From: Sphingobium sp. WTD-1
GTDB lineage: Bacteria; Pseudomonadota; Alphaproteobacteria; Sphingomonadales; Sphingomonadaceae
DNA: 64,000 bases
NCBI RefSeq assembly: GCF_030128825.1
Contig: NZ_CP119127.1
Coordinates: forward strand, 2,976,001-3,040,000
Direction: 5' to 3'
The notes beneath the pieces are model-generated. The model worked only from the letters and a program-made list of their open reading frames with translations. It searched no databases and had not been told where the DNA came from. The stretch's first letter is position 1; every line of letters begins with the position of its first letter. The translations under genes and the position numbers were made by a program. This document shows, piece by piece, positions 7,578-14,901 of the stretch.

Positions 7578-8659
7578 CGAAGGGGCTTCCCCCATATGTG
7601 ACCGAGTTTCGCGACCGGCATGGCAAGATGCGCCTCCGATTCCGCCGCACTGGCTTCCCATCCAAATACATCAACCACCCGGTTGGCAGCGATGATTTCT
7701 GGAAGGAATATCTGGCGCTCAAGAATGGCGAGAAGCTGGCCGTTGGCACCGATCGGCTGGAGCCTGGCACATTCAACGATCTGATCGCCCAATATTACCG
7801 CAGCACCACATGGGCTAACATCCCGAAGGAAAGCACCAAGCGCGTCTACCGCGGCACCTATGAGAGGTTCCGCGCGCAGTATGGCGATCGCCAGGTTGCC
7901 ACGATGTCGGCCAAGAACGTCGCGCGGCTCATGGAGAAGATGCACGAAACGCCCACCGCCGGCGCTATCCTGCTCAAGCGCCTGCGCCAGTTGTTCGACT
8001 ATGCGATCCTGATGGGGATGCGGAAGGACAACCCGGCCAAGGCGGTCAAGCCGCCGAAGTCGAAGGGGACCGGCTTCCACACATGGGATGAGGAAGAGAT
8101 CGACGCGTTCGTGGCCCGGCATCCGGTTGGCACGAAGGCGCATCTGGCCCTTTGCCTCCTGCTCTACACCGCGCAACGCCGGTCTGATGTCGTCACGATG
8201 GGGCCGCAGCATGTGAAGAACGGTCGCATCCGCGTGAAGCAGATGAAGACAGGGAAGGAGCTTTTTATCCCGATCCATCCGCGCCTGGCATCCGCGATCG
8301 CTGCGTGCCCATCGGGCCAGCTCGCATATCTGGTGACGGAGTTTGGCAAGCCATTCACAGCGAATGGCTTCGGCAACTGGTTCCGCAAGCGCTGCGACGA
8401 AGCCGGGCTGGAGAAATGCGCCGCGCATGGCCTGCGCAAGGCCGCGTCTCGCCGCATGGCGGAGATCGGCATGTCGAACCAGTCGATCAAATCCATCACC
8501 GGCCACACGACCGATTCGGAGATTTCGCGATACACGCGCGATGCCGATCAGATGCTGATGGCTGACCAGACCATGGCGGCGATGATCCGCGCTGATTTGT
8601 CTACCTCAGAAACCGGGTTAGACAAAAACGCCTCGAAAACGCCGGAAAATAAGGGCTAA
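7559..8659 (+). CDS. int: Tyrosine-type site-specific integrase
   Basis: 366-aa phage integrase that catalyses recombination between element and chromosome att sites. N-terminal arm and core-binding domains occupy about residues 1-160 (ESTKRVYRGTYERFRAQYG is the SAM-like helix set). The catalytic domain shows R207 in AQRRSDVV, K230 in KQMKTGKE, H290-x-x-R293 in HGLRKAASRR, H316 in TGHTTDS and the nucleophile Y325 in SRYTRD. All active residues are present, so it should be functional. Its stop is 10 nt from the tRNA-Arg 3' end, the usual target for this family. A GTG at 7574, in a GTGA overlap with the preceding stop, is an alternative start. Confidence 0.93.
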   Translation: MGRPRVTKGLPPYVTEFRDRHGKMRLRFRRTGFPSKYINHPVGSDDFWKEYLALKNGEKLAVGTDRLEPGTFNDLIAQYYRSTTWANIPKESTKRVYRGTYERFRAQYGDRQVATMSAKNVARLMEKMHETPTAGAILLKRLRQLFDYAILMGMRKDNPAKAVKPPKSKGTGFHTWDEEEIDAFVARHPVGTKAHLALCLLLYTAQRRSDVVTMGPQHVKNGRIRVKQMKTGKELFIPIHPRLASAIAACPSGQLAYLVTEFGKPFTANGFGNWFRKRCDEAGLEKCAAHGLRKAASRRMAEIGMSNQSIKSITGHTTDSEISRYTRDADQMLMADQTMAAMIRADLSTSETGLDKNASKTPENKG

Positions 8660-8669
8660 AAATGGCTTG

Positions 8670-8712
8670 TGGTGCACCCAAGTGGATTCGAACCACTGGC
8701 CTTTGCCTTCGG
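8670..8712. other. Predicted attachment site (tRNA-Arg 3' half)
   Basis: Inferred att core: integrases of this type usually recombine within the 3' part of a tRNA, and this integrase gene ends 10 nt away. The matching copy should lie beyond the left edge of the window, so the exact core cannot be read here. Confidence 0.45.
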
Positions 8713-8746
8713 AGGGCAACGCTCTATCCAGCTGAGCTATGGGTGC
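8670..8746 (-). tRNA. tRNA-Arg (anticodon CCG)
   Basis: 77-nt cloverleaf on the minus strand: 7-bp acceptor stem GCACCCA/TGGGTGC, D arm GCTC-GAGC, anticodon stem TTGCC/GGCAA enclosing CTCCGAA (anticodon CCG, reading CGG), T arm AGTGG-TTCGAAT-CCACT, discriminator A and an encoded CCA. It is intact although the element abuts its 3' end, as expected when an integrating element restores the tRNA. Confidence 0.96.
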
Positions 8747-8821
8747 ATGACGCTGGTCAGAAGGGGCGCTTAGCAAAGGGCTTCGAACCGCGCCAGCCAC
8801 AAAATCACCTGTTCCCGAAAC

Positions 8822-9208
8822 TTATTTCGGGGCCTTCACCATTGGCTGGAATTTGCCCAGGCCACAGCTGGCACCCGGTTGCAGGCCCGGCCCGGCGTTG
8901 AACAGCACGGTGATGATGTCGACCGAACAGAGTTGGGACATGCTGGTGCGATAGGAAAAGCGCCGTTCGAAGCCCAGGCTGGGGCAGCTGTTGGGCAGGG
9001 TGTTGCGGTAGATCTTCTTGCCGCTCACCTCGAAATCGATGGTGCGATCGTCACGCACATTGCTCGACCGAATCTGGCTGATCGAAATGCAGTCGACCGG
9101 ATCGCCGCTGGGCACATAGGGATCCGGCTTGTCCTTGGTCTTGGCGAAAGCAGGCGTCAGGCCACAGGCCAGCAGCAGGCCGGCGGTGAGAATGGGGCGG
9201 ATGGACAT
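8822..9208 (-). CDS. Small exported Cys-containing protein (DUF6491-like)
   Basis: 128-aa protein with an N-terminal Sec signal (residues 1-22, MSIRPILTAGLLLACG..AFA). The mature part has DCISISQIRSSNV then DDRTIDFEV and three further cysteines, the layout I associate with the DUF6491 family of proteobacterial periplasmic proteins (from memory). Probably periplasmic; function unknown. An upstream in-frame start at 9271 would bury the signal peptide, so 9208 is preferred. Confidence 0.7.
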   Translation of the reverse strand: MSIRPILTAGLLLACGLTPAFAKTKDKPDPYVPSGDPVDCISISQIRSSNVRDDRTIDFEVSGKKIYRNTLPNSCPSLGFERRFSYRTSMSQLCSVDIITVLFNAGPGLQPGASCGLGKFQPMVKAPK

Positions 9209-9286
9209 TGTCTCTCTCCTTCGTGCTGACAAGACGATTCGCGGAGCTGATTTCCGTACCGATCCTAGCACCGCCGTCGGGCGCGA

Positions 9287-9946
9287 TCAGGCGGCTTTCG
9301 CGACGCTGCCGGGTTCCGGCGTCTTCGGCTTGAAGCGGCACAGATCCGACACGATGCAGCGCCAGCATTCGGGCTTGCGCGCCTTGCAGACATAGCGGCC
9401 ATGCAGGATCAGCCAATGATGCGCATCGCGGCGGAAGGGCTGGGGCACGCGCCTTTCCAGCTTGTCCTCGACTGCCAGCACCGTCTTGCCCGGCGCAAGG
9501 CCGGTGCGGTTGCCGACGCGGAAGATATGGGTGTCGACCGCGAAGGTCTCCTGCCCGAAGGCGGTGTTGAGCACGACATTGGCGGTCTTGCGGCCGACGC
9601 CGGGCAGGGTGGTCAGCGCGTCGCGATCCTGCGGCACCTCGCCGCCGAAATCGCGCACCAATATCTCGGACAGGGCGATGACATTCTTCGCCTTGGTGTT
9701 GAACAGGCCGATCGTCTTGATGTGCTGCTTCAGCGCATCCTCGCCTAGGTCGACCATCTGCTGCGGCGTTTCGACTTCGCGGAACAGGGCGCGGGTCGCC
9801 TTGTTGACGCCGACATCGGTGGCCTGCGCCGACAGGGTGACCGCGACCAGCAGCTGATAGGCATTGCCATATTCCAGCTCCGTCACCGGCGCGGGATTGG
9901 CCTCTGCCAGGCGGCTGAAAAAGTCGAAGATCTGGCCCTTGTTCAT
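9287..9946 (-). CDS. nth: Endonuclease III
   Basis: 219-aa DNA glycosylase/AP lyase that removes oxidised pyrimidines in base-excision repair. Helix-hairpin-helix LPGVGRKTANVVL carries catalytic K120; D138 lies in VDTHIFRV. The C-terminal 4Fe-4S loop has C187, C194, C197 and C203 with the standard C-x6-C-x2-C-x5-C spacing. Length is typical of the family. The gene follows dapB with 4 nt between them, so the two are probably cotranscribed. Confidence 0.96.
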   Translation of the reverse strand: MNKGQIFDFFSRLAEANPAPVTELEYGNAYQLLVAVTLSAQATDVGVNKATRALFREVETPQQMVDLGEDALKQHIKTIGLFNTKAKNVIALSEILVRDFGGEVPQDRDALTTLPGVGRKTANVVLNTAFGQETFAVDTHIFRVGNRTGLAPGKTVLAVEDKLERRVPQPFRRDAHHWLILHGRYVCKARKPECWRCIVSDLCRFKPKTPEPGSVAKAA

Positions 9947-9950
9947 GGCA

Positions 9951-10715
9951 TCAGAGCCCCAGCACGCCCTTCATGTCATAGCGACCGACCGGCTGGCCGG
10001 CGAGCCAGCTTGCGCCCTTGATCGCGCCGCGCGCGAAGATGCTGCGGTTCTCGGCGCGATGGCCGAGTTCGATCCGCTCGCCCTCGGTCGCCAATATGAC
10101 CTGATGGTCGCCCGCGACCGATCCGCCGCGCAGCGCGGCAAAGCCGATCGCGCCCTTCGCCCGCGCGCCGGTGATGCCGTCACGGCCGCGCTCGCTATGG
10201 TCGGCGAGGGTGATGCCGCGCCCCTTCGCCGCTGCTTCGCCCAGTAGCAGCGCAGTGCCCGACGGTGCGTCCACCTTGTGGCGATGATGCATCTCGACGA
10301 TCTCGATATCCCAATCGTCGCCCAGGCTGGCGGCGGCCTTCTCCACCAGCGCGGCGAGCAGGTTGACGCCCAGCGAGGTATTGCCGGTCTGCAGCACCGG
10401 GATGCGGGCGGCCGCCTGATCGATCAGCGCATGATGCTCGCCCTCCAGTCCGGTCGTGCCGATCAGGATCGGCTTGTTCGCGGCGATGCAGGCGTCGAGA
10501 TTGGCGGAAAGCGCGGCTGGCACGGAAAAGTCGATCAGCACGTCGGCCGCCTGTGCCAATGCCAGCGGATCGCTGGTGATGGCGACGCCGGGCGCCAGTT
10601 CGCCGCTGCCGTCGCGATCGGTGCCGCCCGCCACGGTCAGTCCCGCTTCCGCCGCGGCCTGCGCGATGGCGCGGCCCATGCGCCCGGCGGCGCCGAAAAT
10701 CCCGATGCTGGTCAT
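9951..10715 (-). CDS. dapB: 4-hydroxy-tetrahydrodipicolinate reductase
   Basis: 254-aa NAD(P)H-dependent reductase of the lysine/diaminopimelate pathway. Rossmann motif GAAGRMGRAIAQ is at residues 8-19. The catalytic and substrate-binding region MHHRHKVDAPSGTAL and the adjacent GARAKGAIGFAALRGG are intact. The start at 10715 places the dinucleotide-binding loop at the expected position; an in-frame extension to 10865 runs into the large hairpin and is unlikely to be translated. First gene of a dapB-nth unit. Confidence 0.96.
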   Translation of the reverse strand: MTSIGIFGAAGRMGRAIAQAAAEAGLTVAGGTDRDGSGELAPGVAITSDPLALAQAADVLIDFSVPAALSANLDACIAANKPILIGTTGLEGEHHALIDQAAARIPVLQTGNTSLGVNLLAALVEKAAASLGDDWDIEIVEMHHRHKVDAPSGTALLLGEAAAKGRGITLADHSERGRDGITGARAKGAIGFAALRGGSVAGDHQVILATEGERIELGHRAENRSIFARGAIKGASWLAGQPVGRYDMKGVLGL

Positions 10716-10840
10716 GCCCTGATCCGTTCCTTGAAGATAAGTGAGCGGGCGATGCCAGAGCGGCGGCCCTTTGTCATCCGGCACCATGAATTTCTTGGGA
10801 ACGGCGACCGGCCATGGCCAGGGGTTCGTTCGAGAAAGCC

Positions 10841-10921
10841 GGTACCAGCCCGCTCCCCCGCCCAACCACCCGAAAGGATGACACTGGATCGGGTGGTTGG
10901 GCGGGGGAGCGGGCGGGTACC
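10841..10921. repeat. Long near-perfect hairpin (33-bp arms)
   Basis: Arms 10841-10873 and 10889-10921 are reverse complements over 33 nt with one mismatch, separated by a 15-nt loop. It lies between the divergent dapB and the FAH-family gene. It has no T-run and is far longer than a terminator stem, so it more likely is a mobile palindromic repeat or a cruciform-forming site. Confidence 0.85.
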
Positions 10922-10925
10922 GTAC

Positions 10926-10954
10926 CGAAAAAATCGCTCTTTCGCGATTTTTCG
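10926..10954. repeat. A/T-rich hairpin next to the long palindrome
   Basis: Inverted repeat CGAAAAAATCGC with GCGATTTTTCG (one bulged A, 6-nt loop), ending 21 nt before the downstream ATG at 10976. It would fold in the 5' leader of the FAH-family mRNA if transcription starts upstream. Confidence 0.6.
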
Positions 10955-10975
10955 AACTGGCTCTAAGAGAGGGCC

Positions 10976-11653
10976 ATGCTCGATCTTCCCCGACTCTCCG
11001 TTCCGACCCTGCCGATCGACGGCAGCGCCGATCGCTTTCCCGTCCGTCGCATCTTCTGCGTCGGGCAGAATTATGCCGAACATGCGCGCGAAATGGGCGG
11101 CGATCCCGATCGTGCGCCGCCCTTCTTCTTTACCAAGCCGGCCGATGCCGTGGTCGAGAATGGCGCGTCGCTGCCTTTCCCCTCGCGCACGCAGGATCTG
11201 CATCATGAGGTCGAACTGGTGGTCGCGCTCGGCGCGGGCGGTACGGATGTCGCGGTCGAGGATGCGCTGGCGCTGATCTACGGCTGGGCGGTCGGCATCG
11301 ACCTCACCCGCCGCGACATGCAGGCGGTCGCGAAGAAGGCCGGTCGTCCCTGGGACATGGCCAAGGGCTTTGATCGCTCCGCGCCGATCGGCCCGATCCA
11401 TCCCGGCACGCCGCCGGCCAGCGGCGCCATCGCGCTCAGCATCGATGGCGACCCGCGCCAGTCGGGCGACCTGGCCGACATGATCTGGTCGGTGCCAGAA
11501 ATCATCGCCAATCTCTCCACCTATGTGCAACTGGCGCCCGGCGACCTGATCTTCACCGGCACGCCTGCCGGCGTCGGTCCGATCGCGCCCGGCCAGGCAG
11601 TGCAGGCGACCATCGCCGGCCTGCCGCCGCTCGACATCGCCTTTCAGAACTGA
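10976..11653 (+). CDS. Fumarylacetoacetate hydrolase family protein
   Basis: 225-aa enzyme of the FAH superfamily, metal-dependent hydrolases or isomerases of 2,4-dioxo acids. Seen: [19 protein letters not shown] at the start of the fold, metal ligands in HHEVELVV (two Glu), GIDLTRRD (Asp), then [11 protein letters not shown] and the [13 protein letters not shown] loop. This short form resembles fumarylpyruvate or acylpyruvate hydrolases of gentisate/aromatic breakdown; the exact substrate cannot be told. Confidence 0.88.
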   Translation: MLDLPRLSVPTLPIDGSADRFPVRRIFCVGQNYAEHAREMGGDPDRAPPFFFTKPADAVVENGASLPFPSRTQDLHHEVELVVALGAGGTDVAVEDALALIYGWAVGIDLTRRDMQAVAKKAGRPWDMAKGFDRSAPIGPIHPGTPPASGAIALSIDGDPRQSGDLADMIWSVPEIIANLSTYVQLAPGDLIFTGTPAGVGPIAPGQAVQATIAGLPPLDIAFQN

Positions 11654-11676
11654 CCATCGGAACAAGGATAAACAGG

Positions 11677-11976
11677 ATGGACATCGACATTCCCCATGAT
11701 CTCGGCCGGGACGAAGCCAAGCGCCGGGTGGAGCAGGGCCTGCCCAAGCTGGAACAGCATATCCCCGGCGGCGGCACCATGACCGCGACCTGGCCGTCCG
11801 ATTATGCGCTGGATATGGAAATCTCGGCCATGGCCCAGACCATCCCGGTCAAGCTGCTGATCGAGGAGGACAAGGTGCGCGGCACCGTGTCGATCCCGAT
11901 GTTCCTCAAGATGATGTCCGGCCCGATCTCCGACTTCATCAAGACCAGCGCCCAGAAGATGCTGACCAAGGCGTAA
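11677..11976 (+). CDS. Polyhydroxyalkanoic acid system family protein
   Basis: 99-aa protein beginning MDIDIPHDLGRDEAKRRVEQG, the hallmark of the small PHA-system family (PF09650 as remembered), whose members occur near PHA genes but have no defined reaction. It follows the FAH gene by 23 nt and precedes the sirtuin gene, perhaps as one transcript. Confidence 0.8.
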   Translation: MDIDIPHDLGRDEAKRRVEQGLPKLEQHIPGGGTMTATWPSDYALDMEISAMAQTIPVKLLIEEDKVRGTVSIPMFLKMMSGPISDFIKTSAQKMLTKA

Positions 11977-11999
11977 GCCTGCCTGCCGAGGTGCCCGCC

Positions 12000-12701
12000 A
12001 TGCCGATCGACATCGAAAACATCGTCATCCTCACCGGCGCGGGCATTTCGGCCGAGAGCGGGCTTGCCACCTTTCGCGGGCCGGATGGCATGTGGGAGGG
12101 GCATCGGGTGGAGGATGTCTGCACGCCACAGGCGCTGGCGCGTAATCCGGCCTTGGTGCATCGCTTCTATGACGAGCGGCGCGCGAAGCTGGCGGAGGTG
12201 GCGCCCAATCCCGCGCATGAGGCATTGGCCGCGCTCGATCGCGCCTGGTCGGGCGATCTGCTGATCGTCACCCAGAATGTCGATGACCTGCATGAGCGGG
12301 CAGGGGCGAGCCGGCTGCTCCACATGCATGGGGAATTGAAGTCTGCCCTTTGTGCCGCCTGCGGCAAGGCGGTGGCCTGGGCCGATCCGCTGCCGCCCGG
12401 CAGCGCCTGTACGGGCTGTGGAGCGCCCAGCCTGCGGCCCGACATCGTCTTCTTCGGCGAAATGCCCTATGATATGGAGCGGATCGAGGAAGCGCTGGCG
12501 CAGGCCGATCTGTTCGTGTCGATCGGCACGTCGGGCGCGGTCTATCCGGCCGCCGGTTTCGTCCAGATGGCGCGCCATTATGGCGCCCGCACGCTGGAGC
12601 TCAATCTCGATCCGTCGGCGGGCAGCAGCTATTTCGAGGAAAGCCGGCTTGGCCCGGCAAGCGAACTGGTGCCCGAACTGGTCCACGACCTGCTCGGCTG
12701 A
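12000..12701 (+). CDS. cobB: NAD-dependent protein deacylase (sirtuin, CobB type)
   Basis: 233-aa Sir2 enzyme that removes acyl groups from lysines using NAD. Visible: GAGISAESG at residues 13-21, TQNVDDLH at 91-98, catalytic H110, and zinc ligands C118, C121, C137, C140. Y57 and R60 in FYDERR match the Tyr/Arg pair that lets CobB and SIRT5 act on succinyl- or malonyl-lysine, so desuccinylase activity is likely. ATG 12000 has GAGG 8 nt upstream; the GTG at 11991 lacks a site. Confidence 0.93.
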   Translation: MPIDIENIVILTGAGISAESGLATFRGPDGMWEGHRVEDVCTPQALARNPALVHRFYDERRAKLAEVAPNPAHEALAALDRAWSGDLLIVTQNVDDLHERAGASRLLHMHGELKSALCAACGKAVAWADPLPPGSACTGCGAPSLRPDIVFFGEMPYDMERIEEALAQADLFVSIGTSGAVYPAAGFVQMARHYGARTLELNLDPSAGSSYFEESRLGPASELVPELVHDLLG

Positions 12702-12707
12702 CCGGCC

Positions 12708-13760
12708 TTATTCGCCGGGTGCCGCCATGATGTCGGCACCAGCGGGTTCATCGCGATAGAGCAGCATCACCGATCCATCCTCGCCATTCACCGCGCGGAT
12801 CGGCAGGCTCAGTTGCAGGGCGGAGAGGAATTCCTTGCTGTCGCTGACGCGGAATCGCCCGCCGACCCGCAACGAGGAGACGCGCGCGTCGCCGATCAGG
12901 ATCGGCGCACGGCGATAGCGGTTGAACTCGCTCGCCGCCTGCTCGATCGTTTCCCCGTCCAGCTCGACCATCTGGTCGCGCCAGGCGGTGCGCTGGTCGA
13001 TCAGCTTGGGGCTGAGATGGGTGAGGTCGATGCTGCGCGACTGGATCACGGCGCCGCTGCCTGCGCTGACCTTTTCCAGCCCGCTATTGCCCGAATGGAC
13101 CGTCACCGTGCCTTGCGTGACGGTCAGTTCCACCACCGACGGGCGCATGCGGACGTTGAAGGCAGTGCCGACGGCGCGGATCTGGGCCGATCGCACCTCC
13201 ACGTCGAAGGGCCGGCCCTTGTCATGGGCCACGTCGAAGGAGGCTTCGCCCTTGAGCACGCGCACCTTGCGGCCGATGTCGGTGAAGCGGACCTCCGCCT
13301 CGCTATTGCTGTTGAGGTGCAGGATGGAGCCGTCGGCCAGCGCGACGTCGCGGATCTGGCCGACCGCCGTCTCATAACGATCCACGCCGCTGAAGGTGCG
13401 GATGGTGACGATCGCGGCGACGATGAAGAAGGCGATGGCGATGCCGGCGGCGATCATGATGTTGCGCGACAGGCGGCGCTGCTGTTCCTCGCTGACGATC
13501 GCTTCGAGCGGGGGCAGATTGACTTCGGCGGCGGCGCTCTTCAGCCGCTCGGCCGCATCCCAGGCGGCTTCGGCGCGGGCAAAGGCCACGCCATGGCGCG
13601 GATCGGCCTCGATCCACGCACATATCTCGTCTTCGTCCTGGGGAGTAGGGTCGCTGTTAAGCCTGGCCAGCAGGCGCGCGGCTTCCAACGCGATCGCGTC
13701 CCTGTCCCCGCTGTTTGAACCTGGTCCCGACGCCTGCACGTTCGAAATCCGTTTCCTCAC
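12708..13760 (-). CDS. FecR-family anti-sigma factor
   Basis: 350-aa inner-membrane regulator. A cytoplasmic DUF4880-like N-terminus (DAIALEAARLLARL, EADPRHGVAFARAEAAWDAAERL) is followed by one membrane span at about residues 99-122 (IMIAAGIAIAFFIVAAIVTI) and a periplasmic FecR domain (VGQIRDVALADGSILHLNSNSE, GEASFDVAHDKGRPF, VRAVGTAFNVR-like). It should control the ECF sigma factor encoded upstream, with which it overlaps by 104 nt. No TonB receptor with an N-terminal signalling domain lies nearby, so the usual third partner is missing. Confidence 0.88.
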   Translation of the reverse strand: MRKRISNVQASGPGSNSGDRDAIALEAARLLARLNSDPTPQDEDEICAWIEADPRHGVAFARAEAAWDAAERLKSAAAEVNLPPLEAIVSEEQQRRLSRNIMIAAGIAIAFFIVAAIVTIRTFSGVDRYETAVGQIRDVALADGSILHLNSNSEAEVRFTDIGRKVRVLKGEASFDVAHDKGRPFDVEVRSAQIRAVGTAFNVRMRPSVVELTVTQGTVTVHSGNSGLEKVSAGSGAVIQSRSIDLTHLSPKLIDQRTAWRDQMVELDGETIEQAASEFNRYRRAPILIGDARVSSLRVGGRFRVSDSKEFLSALQLSLPIRAVNGEDGSVMLLYRDEPAGADIMAAPGE

Positions 13761-14262
13761 GTTCTGCCCAGGCCCGCATAACTATGCCGATCGCTTTGGC
13801 CAGATGTTTTTCAACAGTAGAAACGGACAGAGACATTTCCTCCGCTATTTCCAGCATCGATTTTTCGTGAATACGGCGAAGAATGAAGACGCGGCGGCAC
13901 TGGGTGGGCAACGAATCGACGATCGCCTCAACCTGGCGGAGCGCTTCGCGGGCGTGGAGCTGTGCCTCGATGGTGTTTTCGCCCCCCAGCAATTCCAGAT
14001 CGGCGATTGTCTCGAAGCTCACCACCTTGTTGCGGCGTGCTGTGTCGATAACAAGGTTGCGGGCGATGGTGAAGAGATAGGCGCGCCCGGTGGTGACATT
14101 TTCCCAGTTCTCCGTGGCATAGGCACGGGCGAGAACTTCGGCGACCATATCCTCCAGTTCATGGGTAGAGGGGAGAATGCGACGCAGACGGCCTCGTAAG
14201 GCAGCTTCCTGCGGCAAAATCACGGTCTTGAACCATTCTAATTTGGCGCGAACCCTATGCAC
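13657..14262 (-). CDS. ECF sigma-70 factor (FecI-like)
   Basis: 201-aa extracytoplasmic sigma factor. Region 2 includes HELEDMVAEVLARAYATENWENV and AYLFTIARNLVIDTARR; region 4 has LPTQCRRVFILRRIHEKSMLEIAEEMSLSVSTVEKH. GTG start with AAGGGGG a few nt upstream. The last roughly 35 residues after region 4 are unlike other sigma factors and lie within the overlap with fecR. Sigma then fecR order is typical of surface signalling regulators. Confidence 0.88.
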   Translation of the reverse strand: MHRVRAKLEWFKTVILPQEAALRGRLRRILPSTHELEDMVAEVLARAYATENWENVTTGRAYLFTIARNLVIDTARRNKVVSFETIADLELLGGENTIEAQLHAREALRQVEAIVDSLPTQCRRVFILRRIHEKSMLEIAEEMSLSVSTVEKHLAKAIGIVMRAWAEREETDFERAGVGTRFKQRGQGRDRVGSRAPAGQA

Positions 14263-14351
14263 GTCGACCCCCTTTTATGTCAGCGCGCCTCTCCTGAATT
14301 TCTTTTTGTTGTCACATTTCAATCATGGATTTCGGGGGGTGTCCAGCACGT

Positions 14352-14372
14352 GATTACGCATATTCCGTAATC
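14352..14372. promoter_or_regulatory. Possible operator upstream of ECF sigma gene
   Basis: Perfect 7-bp inverted repeat GATTACG-N7-CGTAATC, 90 nt upstream of the sigma start, in an A/T-rich stretch between the sigma gene and the Pro-rich gene that converges on it. Symmetry suggests a dimeric regulator site; binding protein unknown. Confidence 0.35.
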
Positions 14373-14433
14373 CGCCATAAAAAGTTCCACCCTGTTGCAA
14401 AAAAGTTTTCAGGGGCCTTCTTTTGTTGCGTGG

Positions 14434-14634
14434 TTACGAAATTATGTCAGGCGGAACCTCGTCCGGCGCGCGATCGGGCTGGTCATAGTCGGGTTCGCCA
14501 GGGATGATTTCGGGCGGCTCTTGGATCGGAGTCTCATCCGGAGTCGCGGGCGGCGGCGTTTCGGGCGGCGACTGCGGTTCGATCCGGTCGGGCGGGGGCA
14601 GGGTGTCGGGCGCTGGATCGGGCTGGGTGGCCAT
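14434..14634 (-). CDS. 66-aa proline-rich small protein
   Basis: Low-complexity acidic Pro/Glu/Asp-rich protein (starting MATQPDPAPDTLPPPDR; later EPPEIIPGEPDYDQPD). AGGAG lies 8 nt upstream of the ATG. No signal peptide or membrane span, so it is probably a disordered cytoplasmic protein. Similar short proline-rich frames are common in sphingomonads; function unknown. A longer in-frame start at 14718 is less likely. Confidence 0.6.
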   Translation of the reverse strand: MATQPDPAPDTLPPPDRIEPQSPPETPPPATPDETPIQEPPEIIPGEPDYDQPDRAPDEVPPDIIS

Positions 14635-14753
14635 GCTATGCTCTCCTGCAAAGAAGAAGCTACGCGCGGGCAAGGATGCCGGTTCCATCAATGCATCCAT
14701 ATCCCTTGCTCTCGCCAATGCTTTTCTCTATGCCGCGCCGACCGGCGACCGAT

Positions 14754-14838
14754 GCGGGCGTGGCGAAACTGGTAGACGCGCCAGATTTAGGTTCTGGTAT
14801 CGCAAGATGTGGGGGTTCGAGTCCCTTCGCCCGCACCA
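14754..14838 (+). tRNA. tRNA-Leu (anticodon TAG)
   Basis: 85-nt class II tRNA: acceptor GCGGGCG/CGCCCGC, anticodon stem CCAGA/TCTGG enclosing TTTAGGT (anticodon TAG), a long variable arm (TATCGCAAGATGT), T loop GTTCGAGTC and an encoded CCA. Located just upstream of tig. Confidence 0.96.
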
Positions 14839-14901
14839 GTGTCAGGCTTGGCTTGATCCGGCGCCAACGAGATTCAGCTAAGAAAGCGTTTGAGAGAAGA
14901 G

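Noticed and set aside
10716..10865. N-terminal extension of DapB through the hairpin
   Set aside because: The extension would place 50 odd residues before the Rossmann motif; the ATG at 10715 fits the family.
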